46,037 nucleotides of DNA from Deltaproteobacteria bacterium (GTDB lineage: Bacteria; Myxococcota_A; Polyangia; Polyangiales; Houyiibacteriaceae). The notes under the pieces are model-generated. The model worked only from the letters and a program-made list of their open reading frames with translations, was not told the DNA's origin and did no database searches. Numbering within the stretch: position 1 is the first letter of the stretch; the number at the start of each line of letters is the position of its first letter. Where the stretch lies: contig JAADHO010000204.1 in assembly GCA_013151775.1 (NCBI GenBank), positions 8,580 through 54,616 of the forward strand, in the 5' to 3' direction. The position numbers and the translations under genes are program-made. Below, piece by piece: positions 38,716-46,037 of the stretch.

Positions 38716-40461
38716 ATGGCTGCCACAGAATCCAAGGCCACCACGGCCAAGAACCAACGCGGGCGCCTCGCAGGCGAGTCCTTGCTCTTCCTGAGCCTGC
38801 TGATCGCCATCGCCGTGGTGCTGAACGTGATCGGCTACCACTTCGACATGGGCAAGGTCGACCTCACGGAGGCGGGCCTGTGGTCCCTCTCCGATGGCTC
38901 CAAGCGCGTGGCCGCGAGCCTCGACGACCGCATGGAGATCACCGCCTACTACACCGACAACTTGCCCGCACCCTTCAACACGGTGGAGGAGTCCGTGCGC
39001 GATCTCCTGGCCGAGTACGCCGCGGCCTCGGGCGGCAAGATCCACGTGCGTATCGTGCATCCGAGCACGGACGAGGAGCGCCAAGCCGCGGAGGACGCAG
39101 GCGTCCCGGCCCAGCCCTACCAGGGCATCGTGGACGATGTGCCCACGGCCGTGCAGGGCTACTCGGGCATCGTCATGACCTACCTCGGCAAGAAGCAGAC
39201 GCTGCCCAACGTGCGCAGCACGGCGGGGCTCGAGTACACGCTGACCCAGAAGATCCGTGAGCTGATCGGCGACAAGATCACGATCGGTGTGCTCACGGGC
39301 CACGACGGGCCGACGCTGACGGAAGGCCTGACAGGCCTGAAGTCGGCGCTGCCCACCTACAACATCCAAGAGGTCGACGCGCATCAGGAGATCAGCCACG
39401 ATCTGAAGGCGCTCTTGATCATCGGACCGGAGACCGAGATCAGCGAGATCGAGCTGCGACACATCGATCAATACGTGATGGGCGGCGGCTCCCTCGGCGT
39501 CTTCGGCGGCGGCATCAAGCTCAGCCTGCAAGGGCAGCCCAGCGCGGAGGCCGTGCAGACGGGCCTGAACGCCCTGCTCACCCACTGGGGTGTGCGCATG
39601 CACGACGACCTGGTGGCCGACGCCCAATGCAGCCGCGCGCCCATGCGCGGACCCTTCGGCCTGCAGGTCGCCGTGCCCTACCCGCCGGTACCGGTGGTCA
39701 ACTTCGACGAGGCCGCGCGCGCACACCCCGCCCTCTTCCGACTGAACACCGAGGCCTTCCCCTTCACCTCGAGCCTCGAGCTCACGACGGCTCCCCCCGA
39801 GGCCAGCGTGAGAGTGCTCGCGCGCAGCTCGGACAACTCCTGGCTGATGACGGGCGCACACATGGACATCCAGCCCAAGCGCCCCGAGGAGTGGCATTTC
39901 GAGGGCGCCAGCGGGCCCTTCCCGCTGATGGTGGCGATCCAGGGCACGCTGCCCTCCGCCTACGCGGCGGCCTCCGTGAGCACACCCGATGGGGGCGTCC
40001 CCAGCAACGGCGGCGTCGAGACGCCCGCCACGTCCACGGCGCCCGCGCGGGTGATGGTCGTAGGCACCAGCGCCATGTTGCGCGATGAGTTCCTGCCCCA
40101 GTCGGGCCCCAACGGTGAGCGCGACACCAGCCGCATGGCCATGGCTCTGAACATCGTCGACTGGCTGGCCCAGGACGACGCGCTGATCGCCATCCGCGCC
40201 AAGAACGTCGAAGACCCCGGTCTCGATGTGCCCTCGGCGGTCAAGAACGCCTTCGCCCAGGCCCAGCAGGCGGCCCAGGCGGGAGATCGGGAGGGCGTCC
40301 AGGCAGCGCTCGGTCAGCGAAGCGCCGAGCTCGACAAGTGGCGTCACAAGAAGGCTATGTACCGCTGGTTCAACACCCTCGGCATCCCCTTCGCCTTCGG
40401 CATCTTCGGATTCATCCGCTGGCGCATGCGCCAAGCCCGCAAGCAGAGCGCACAGGCCTAG
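38716..40461 (+). CDS. GldG-family ABC transporter-associated protein
   Basis: N-terminal TM; DLTEAGLWSLSDGSKRVAASLDDRMEITAYYTDNLP; LEYTLTQKIRELIGDKITIGVLTGHDGP; GGSLGVFGGG; C-terminal TM. Confidence 0.92.
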   Translation: MAATESKATTAKNQRGRLAGESLLFLSLLIAIAVVLNVIGYHFDMGKVDLTEAGLWSLSDGSKRVAASLDDRMEITAYYTDNLPAPFNTVEESVRDLLAEYAAASGGKIHVRIVHPSTDEERQAAEDAGVPAQPYQGIVDDVPTAVQGYSGIVMTYLGKKQTLPNVRSTAGLEYTLTQKIRELIGDKITIGVLTGHDGPTLTEGLTGLKSALPTYNIQEVDAHQEISHDLKALLIIGPETEISEIELRHIDQYVMGGGSLGVFGGGIKLSLQGQPSAEAVQTGLNALLTHWGVRMHDDLVADAQCSRAPMRGPFGLQVAVPYPPVPVVNFDEAARAHPALFRLNTEAFPFTSSLELTTAPPEASVRVLARSSDNSWLMTGAHMDIQPKRPEEWHFEGASGPFPLMVAIQGTLPSAYAAASVSTPDGGVPSNGGVETPATSTAPARVMVVGTSAMLRDEFLPQSGPNGERDTSRMAMALNIVDWLAQDDALIAIRAKNVEDPGLDVPSAVKNAFAQAQQAAQAGDREGVQAALGQRSAELDKWRHKKAMYRWFNTLGIPFAFGIFGFIRWRMRQARKQSAQA

Positions 40462-40475
40462 CCCAGAGGTACATC

Positions 40476-41687
40476 ATGGAATTCATTCACAACAATCGTC
40501 TCGGTATCGGCGTGGCCGTATTGGTCGTCCTGGGTGCGGCGCTCTACTGGGGGCTGGACAAGCGCGAAGAGGCCAACGCGGCGTCCGACGACATCGCCGC
40601 GCCGAGCTTGCCCGAGCTCGACAAGGACGCCATCACCAGCCTCGAGATCACGCGGCCCGATCACGAGACCATCCGGCTCGAGAAGTCGGGCGACAGCTGG
40701 CGCATGACGGCGCCCGTGGAGGCCGACGCGGACCAGAGCGCCGTGAGCACGGCCCTCGACAAGCTCGCGGGGCTCGAGGTGAAGGGCGTCGCGGCCAGCA
40801 ACCCGACGAACCACGAGCGCCTCGAGGTGGACGCCGCCCACGGCATCCACGTGGTGGCACGGGCCGGCGAGGGCGACCCTCTCGACATCGTGATCGGCGC
40901 CTTCCGCGGCGGCAACTCCATGGTCCTGCCCAGCGGTCAGGACGTGGTGCTCAGCGTCGAGGGATCGATCAAGTACGCCTTCGACAAGGACGCCAAGGAC
41001 TTCCGCGATCGGCGCATCGTGGACGTGGCCCCCACGGACGTGGTGGACGTTCAATTCCAGAGCCCCGAAGGCAGCTTCCACTTCCTGAAGACCGGCAGCG
41101 ATTGGACGCCGGCTGAGGGCCAGGAGGAGATCGAGCGCTTCGGCTCCTCCAAGGTGCAGTCCGCCGTCGGCACCTTCGCGCGCATGCGCGGCGTGGACTT
41201 CGCCGCGGCAGACGTCGACGCCGCCGCCGCGGGCATCAGCGAGACCAGCCCCACGGTGACCTTCACCGTCCGCCACACGGCGGAAACGCCAGACGGAGGC
41301 ACGGCGCCAGCCCCGACGGAGGAGACCATCAGCCTGCGCCTCGGCAACGCCACGCCGGGCAACGACCAGCAATTCTACGTGCAACGCTTGGGCAACCCGC
41401 TGATCTTCGTGGTCTCCCGCTTCCTCGCGGATCGCATGCACCCCGACGCGAGCAAATTCCAGAACCCGGAGCCGGGTTCGGAGCCCGCGAGCGCCATGAC
41501 CCAGGCGCCAGCCGGAATGCCCGGAATGCCCGGAATGCCCGGAATGCCAGGGATGCCCGGGATGCCAGGAGCAATGCCCGGGATGCCCGGCGGCGGTATG
41601 GGCGGAGGTCAGATCCCGCCCGAGCTGATGCAGCAGATCCAGCGGCAGCTGCAGCAGCAGGCCGCGCAGCGAGGAGGCATGCACTGA
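40476..41687 (+). CDS. DUF4340-like membrane-anchored protein with (MPG)n C-terminal tail
   Basis: MEFIHNNRLGIGVAVLVVLGAALYWGLDKREE; ITSLEITRPDHETIRLEKSGDSWRMTAPVEADADQSAV; tail GMPGMPGMPGMPGMPGMPGAMPGMPGGG. Position after a GldG-family gene is typical. Confidence 0.85.
   Translation: MEFIHNNRLGIGVAVLVVLGAALYWGLDKREEANAASDDIAAPSLPELDKDAITSLEITRPDHETIRLEKSGDSWRMTAPVEADADQSAVSTALDKLAGLEVKGVAASNPTNHERLEVDAAHGIHVVARAGEGDPLDIVIGAFRGGNSMVLPSGQDVVLSVEGSIKYAFDKDAKDFRDRRIVDVAPTDVVDVQFQSPEGSFHFLKTGSDWTPAEGQEEIERFGSSKVQSAVGTFARMRGVDFAAADVDAAAAGISETSPTVTFTVRHTAETPDGGTAPAPTEETISLRLGNATPGNDQQFYVQRLGNPLIFVVSRFLADRMHPDASKFQNPEPGSEPASAMTQAPAGMPGMPGMPGMPGMPGMPGAMPGMPGGGMGGGQIPPELMQQIQRQLQQQAAQRGGMH
41513..41592 (+). 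repeat. 9-nt tandem repeat (ggaatgccc/ggatgcccg variants) encoding MPG units
   Basis: ccggaatgcccggaatgcccggaatgcccggaatgccagggatgcccgggatgccagga. Confidence 0.93.
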
Positions 41688-41715
41688 GCGCGGGACGCTC
41701 TGCGCGAGTGACGAC

Positions 41716-43956
41716 ATGACCCAGCGCGTCCCCCGCCTCGCGACCCTCTGCTGCCTGCTGCTCGCCGCCGGCTGCGGCCGCACTCCGAGGGTCCATGACA
41801 CCACGGCTGTCGATGACTCTCCAGAGGCGCGCATGCACGAGCTGAACGCGCGCGCACGTCGCGGCGCCGTCACGGAGACGCTGCACGGCCAGCGTGTGGA
41901 GGATCCCTACCGCTCCCTCGAAGAGGACAGCCCGGCGACGGCGGCGTGGGTCGAGGCCCAGACCCTGCGCACCGAGCAGGCGCTCGCGGCCTACGACGAT
42001 CCCGCGCGAGACGCACGCATCGACGCGCTGCTCTCCATCGGCAGCATCGACGGCGCGCAGGTCGGCGGCGCGCGCGTCTTCTACCGCAAGCGCGAGGGCG
42101 ACGCGGAGCAGCCCATGCTCTTCGTCCGCGAGGGAGACGCCTCGCGCATGCTCCTCGACCCGAGTCAGCTCGGGGAACACGCGGCCATGGATTGGTACTT
42201 CGCGTCACCCGGCGGGCGCTACGTCGCCTATGGCGTCAGCGAGGCCGGGAGCGAGCGCAGCGTGCTGCATCTGCTCGACGTCGACTCGGGCGAGACCCTC
42301 GGGGACAGCATCGAGCGCACGAAGTGGAGTCAGATCTCCTGGCTGCACGACGAGGCGGGCTTCTACTACACGCGCTATCCCGCGCCCGGCGAAGCAGGCT
42401 ACGACGCGGAGCATCCGGACGCCTACTTCCCGCGCGTGTACTTCCACCTCATCGGGCGCCCGAGCGCGGACGATCCCATGGTCTTCGAGGCCGAGGAGGG
42501 CGCGCATTTCCCCGGCGCCAGCGTGGGCGAGGACGATCGCTACGTCGTGCTCACCACCTTTCGCGGCTGGTCCGCGAGCGACGTGCGCGTGTTCGACCGC
42601 GGGGAAGACCCGAGCACGCGGGTCGCTGCGCCGGATGACGACCACCCGCTGCGCGACGTGATCGTGGGCGAGGAGCACGTCACGGTCGGCCGCGTCGCCG
42701 ACGGGGAACTCTTGCTCTACACGAACAAGGACGCGCCCCGCTATCGCATCGCCAAGGTCGGGCTCGGCGGCGCGCTCGGCCCCGACGCCTGGACCGAGGT
42801 CGTGCCGCAGAGCGAGGGCAAGATCGACGGCTGGGAGCTGAGCCATGGCGAGCTTCTGCTGACGCTGATCGACGACGTCCACTCGCGCATCGTGCGCTAC
42901 GACCTTCTGGGACACGCCCTCGGAGAGATCATTTTGCCCGCGCTCGGATCCGTCAGCAGCGCCTCGGGTACGGCAGACAGCGACATCTTCGCCTTCAGCT
43001 TCTCGAGCCCGCTGACACCCCCGAGCCTCTACCTGGTCGACCTGACGACGCCGGCGCCCGGAGCTTCGAACGACAGCCAGGGCGCCACCACTCCACCCAC
43101 AAACGCCGCAGCCGTGCTCGTGGACCAAGTGGAGAGCGACGTCGACACCTCCGCCTTCGTCGTCGAGACGGTGCACGTGACATCGGAGGACGGTACCGAG
43201 ATCCCCCTGCGCCTGATCCACCGCCGCGACCTGCAGCGCGACGGCGACAACCCGGCCCTGCTCTATGGCTACGGCGGCTTCGACGTCTCGCTCTTGCCCG
43301 AGTTCACGCGCTCGGCTCTCTACTGGGTAGAGCGAGGCGGCGTCTACGCCGTGGGCAATCTGCGTGGCGGAGGCGAGTTCGGCGAGGACTGGCATCGCGC
43401 CGGCGACCTCGAGAACAAGCACCACGTCTTCGAGGACTTCGAGGCGGCCATCCGCTTTCTGAGCACGAGCGGCATCAGCCGCCCCGAGCGCATCGCCATC
43501 ACCGGCGGCAGCAACGGCGGGCTGTTGATGGGCGCCATGATCACGCGCGTGCCCGAGAGCTTCCGCGCGGCTGCGAGCTACGTCGGCCTCTACGACATGC
43601 TGCGCTACGACCGCTTCCCCCCGGCGCAGCTCTGGATCCCCGAGTACGGCACGGCCGCGGACGCGGCGCAGTTCCTCTACCTCTACGCCTACTCGCCCTA
43701 CCACCACATCGTCCAAGGCGTCGCCTACCCCGCGGTGCTGATCGAGACGGCGGAGAACGACAGCCGCGTCTTCTGGGGCCACTCCACCAAGTTCGCCGCG
43801 CGCCTCGAGGAGGCGACCTCCTCCACGCGGCCCATCTACTTCTACATGGAGCGCGCCCAAGGCCACGGCGCCGGCACCCGCCGCAGCGACCTCGTCCGCC
43901 GCTACGCCCGCATGTACGGCTTCCTGGAGCACGAGCTCGGCATGACGTCACCCTGA
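41716..43956 (+). CDS. Prolyl oligopeptidase family (S9) serine peptidase, putative lipoprotein
   Basis: LLLAAGCGRTP lipobox; VEDPYRSLEEDSPATAAWVEAQ; GGSNGGLLMG nucleophile; YGGFDVSLLPEF; ERAQGHGAGT. Confidence 0.94.
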   Translation: MTQRVPRLATLCCLLLAAGCGRTPRVHDTTAVDDSPEARMHELNARARRGAVTETLHGQRVEDPYRSLEEDSPATAAWVEAQTLRTEQALAAYDDPARDARIDALLSIGSIDGAQVGGARVFYRKREGDAEQPMLFVREGDASRMLLDPSQLGEHAAMDWYFASPGGRYVAYGVSEAGSERSVLHLLDVDSGETLGDSIERTKWSQISWLHDEAGFYYTRYPAPGEAGYDAEHPDAYFPRVYFHLIGRPSADDPMVFEAEEGAHFPGASVGEDDRYVVLTTFRGWSASDVRVFDRGEDPSTRVAAPDDDHPLRDVIVGEEHVTVGRVADGELLLYTNKDAPRYRIAKVGLGGALGPDAWTEVVPQSEGKIDGWELSHGELLLTLIDDVHSRIVRYDLLGHALGEIILPALGSVSSASGTADSDIFAFSFSSPLTPPSLYLVDLTTPAPGASNDSQGATTPPTNAAAVLVDQVESDVDTSAFVVETVHVTSEDGTEIPLRLIHRRDLQRDGDNPALLYGYGGFDVSLLPEFTRSALYWVERGGVYAVGNLRGGGEFGEDWHRAGDLENKHHVFEDFEAAIRFLSTSGISRPERIAITGGSNGGLLMGAMITRVPESFRAAASYVGLYDMLRYDRFPPAQLWIPEYGTAADAAQFLYLYAYSPYHHIVQGVAYPAVLIETAENDSRVFWGHSTKFAARLEEATSSTRPIYFYMERAQGHGAGTRRSDLVRRYARMYGFLEHELGMTSP

Positions 43957-44014
43957 GGCGGCGAGCGTGAGGCCTGTCCTTTTCTCTTTCGCCCGATGGC
44001 GCTAGGACGTCTCC

Positions 44015-45688
44015 ATGGTCACCCCCTTCAATCAGCCGCCGCCCGAGCTGGGCAACACCTACCACCACGATCCCGTGCTGCGTCCGTGGCTCGAGCGGGT
44101 CTTCGCGAGGGAGCTGCTCGAGAGCGTCGAGCCCTCCCTCGCCCGCATGGGCGAGCTGGCCGGCGAGGAGCTCTATCCCCTCTCGCTCGAGGATCTCCCG
44201 AACGAGCCCGTGCTCACGCGTTGGGACGCCTGGGGCGAGCGCATCGACCACATCGAGCTGACTCGCCTGTGGCAGCGCGCCGAGCAGATTGCCGCCGAAG
44301 AGGGCGTGGTGGCCACGGCCTACGAGGCCAAGCATGGGGCGCTCTCGCGGGTGCATCAGTTCGCGCTGGTCTACCTCTTCGGACCCTCGAGCGACGTGTA
44401 TGCGTGTCCGCTGGCCATGACCGACGGCTGCGCGCGCAGCCTGCTCGACGCCAAGAACGACGCCCTCGCCGACCAGATCTTGCCCCATCTGCTCAGCCGC
44501 GATCCGGGGGAGTTTTGGACCAGCGGCCAGTGGATGACGGAGTCGCCTGGGGGCTCCGATGTCGGCCTCAGCGAGACCGTGGCGCGCCAGGACGAGAACG
44601 GACAGTGGCGGCTCACGGGCCGCAAATGGTTCACCTCGGCGGCCACGAGCCAAGTGGCGCTGACCCTCGCGCGGCCCGAAGGCAACCCCGAGGGAGGACG
44701 CGGCCTGGCGCTCTTCTTGGTCAAGGCGCGCGACGAGCAGGGGCGGCTGATCAACATCCGCCTCGAGCGCCTCAAGGACAAGCTCGGTACGCGCAAGCTG
44801 CCCACGGCGGAGCTGTGGCTCGACGACACGCCGGCGGAGCTGGTGCTCGGCACCACGGACGGCGTGAAGAACATCACGCCCATGCTGAACATCACCCGCA
44901 CCTGGAACACGGTGATCGCCGCCGGGGGCATGCGCCGCGCCGTGACGCTGGCGCGCGACTACGCCAAGAAGCGCTTCGCCTTCGGTCAGAACCTCGAGGA
45001 CAAGCCGCTCCACATCGAGACCTTGGCCAACATGGAGGCGGAGACCGCCGCCGCCTTCCATCTCTCCTTCGAGGTAGTTCAGCTCCTGGGCAAGAAGGAG
45101 GCAGGCGAGATCAGTCCCGAAGAGATGAAGGTCTGGCGCCTGCTCACGCCCATCGCGAAGCTCACCACGGGCAAGCAGGCCGTGGCCGTGGCGAGCGAGG
45201 CCCTCGAGGCCATCGGCGGCGCGGGCTACGTCGAGGACACGGGCCTGCCCATGCTGCTGCGAGACGCCCAGACGCTGCCCATCTGGGAGGGCACGACGAA
45301 CGTGCTCTCCTTGGATTCGCTGCGCGCCATCGGCCACACGGGCGGAGCGCGCGAGCTGCTGACCCGCATCGAGGCCTGCGTAGGAGGCGCCAGCGGAGAC
45401 GACGCCCTCGAGGACGCCGGACGCGCCGCCGTCGACGCCATGATGCGCGCTCTGACCTGGCTCGCCGAAGCGCAGGCGGCGGGTCAAGACACGCTCGAGG
45501 CCGGCGCGCGCGGCTTCGCCCTCACCCTGGGGCGCTCCACCGCCCTCGCCTGCATGGTGCGCCAGGCCGTCTACTCCAGCGCACACGACGACGCGCGTCC
45601 ACGGGCCGCGGCGATTCGCTTCGCACGCATTGGCGTCAACTGCCTGAAGCCCACGGATCTCGAAGAGGCGCGCCTGCTGATCGGCTGA
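44015..45688 (+). CDS. Acyl-CoA dehydrogenase family protein (AidB/ACAD11-like)
   Basis: GQWMTESPGGSDVGLSETVARQDENGQWRLTGRKWFTSAATSQ; RDYAKKRFAFGQNLEDKPLHIETLANME; GGAGYVEDTGLPMLLRDAQTLPIWEGTTNVLSLD. Confidence 0.94.
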   Translation: MVTPFNQPPPELGNTYHHDPVLRPWLERVFARELLESVEPSLARMGELAGEELYPLSLEDLPNEPVLTRWDAWGERIDHIELTRLWQRAEQIAAEEGVVATAYEAKHGALSRVHQFALVYLFGPSSDVYACPLAMTDGCARSLLDAKNDALADQILPHLLSRDPGEFWTSGQWMTESPGGSDVGLSETVARQDENGQWRLTGRKWFTSAATSQVALTLARPEGNPEGGRGLALFLVKARDEQGRLINIRLERLKDKLGTRKLPTAELWLDDTPAELVLGTTDGVKNITPMLNITRTWNTVIAAGGMRRAVTLARDYAKKRFAFGQNLEDKPLHIETLANMEAETAAAFHLSFEVVQLLGKKEAGEISPEEMKVWRLLTPIAKLTTGKQAVAVASEALEAIGGAGYVEDTGLPMLLRDAQTLPIWEGTTNVLSLDSLRAIGHTGGARELLTRIEACVGGASGDDALEDAGRAAVDAMMRALTWLAEAQAAGQDTLEAGARGFALTLGRSTALACMVRQAVYSSAHDDARPRAAAIRFARIGVNCLKPTDLEEARLLIG

Positions 45689-45755
45689 ACCCGGCTCTCG
45701 CCCAGAGGGATCGCCCAGACCTGATTGGGTCGCGGGAACGTGCTATGCCCTCGCC

Positions 45756-46037
45756 GTGATCTGTCCCGACGCCATGCTCGATGGCTTGCTGCTCGCCGCG
45801 GCCGCGCGACCTGCGTCGAGTTCGGGAGCCAACCCGCGCGCGGAGACCGGACTGGCCCCGGGGCTCGCTCGGGTGGTGCGAGATCGGGTGCAGGAGTTCG
45901 AGGCGCTGCCCACGGCCGAGCGGCACCTCGCGCTGGGACAGGCGGCGCGGCAGCTGATGCCCGCGATCTCGGGCGAGGCGCTGCCTGCGCGCGCCCGCGC
46001 CCTCTTGGCCACCGAGGTGGAGCGTGAGCTCGGCGGG
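45756..46037 (+). CDS. Partial hypothetical protein running off the right edge
   Basis: GTG start VICPDAMLDGLLLAAAARPASSSGANPRAETGLAPGLARVVRDRVQEFEALPTAERHLALGQAARQLMPAISGEALPARARALLATEVERELGG, open to the end; absent from the ORF track because it has no stop. Confidence 0.6.
   Translation, partial: MICPDAMLDGLLLAAAARPASSSGANPRAETGLAPGLARVVRDRVQEFEALPTAERHLALGQAARQLMPAISGEALPARARALLATEVERELGG

Noticed and set aside
36881-41687. A true gliding-motility locus
   Set aside because: Only the GldA/F/G-like ABC components and DUF4340 are present; this set is common outside gliding bacteria, so function is left open.

Overview
High-GC chromosomal window whose gene content (MYXO-CTERM-like sorting tail, Cys-rich and MopE-like lipoproteins, REC/HDOD signalling genes) suggests a myxobacterium or relative; that assignment is inference. 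I support about 30 protein genes. They include a Cys-rich lipoprotein, a REC-histidine kinase, a mosaic pectate-lyase-like beta-helix protein, a TPR protein, accC/accB, aroQ, a Roadblock/LC7 protein, an NAD-epimerase, a FadL-like porin, an alpha/beta hydrolase, an endoglycoceramidase-like GH5 lipoprotein, a YihY/BrkB protein, a three-gene overlapping sensor-kinase/REC-HDOD/REC-HD-GYP-like operon, a divergent HDOD-GGDEF gene split by an apparent +1 frameshift, an M50 protease, uvrA, an FHA/ABC/PP2C-like cassette, a large MopE-like repeat lipoprotein, a Gld-like ABC operon with a DUF4340-like protein, a prolyl oligopeptidase and an acyl-CoA dehydrogenase. RNA features are tRNA-Gly(CCC) and a structurally abnormal Leu-type tRNA-like gene with an AAG anticodon followed by a strong terminator hairpin. 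The items most worth a second look are: a perfect 19-nt inverted repeat inside a candidate promoter of the Gld-like operon; the tRNA-Leu-like gene; the +1 frameshift; a pseudo-PP2C next to an FHA/ABC locus; a degenerate HD-GYP output domain; a tandem duplicated hairpin between convergent genes; and the compositionally mosaic beta-helix gene. I saw no CRISPR array, complete mobile element or recognised defence system. All calls are from reading the sequence; no database search was run.
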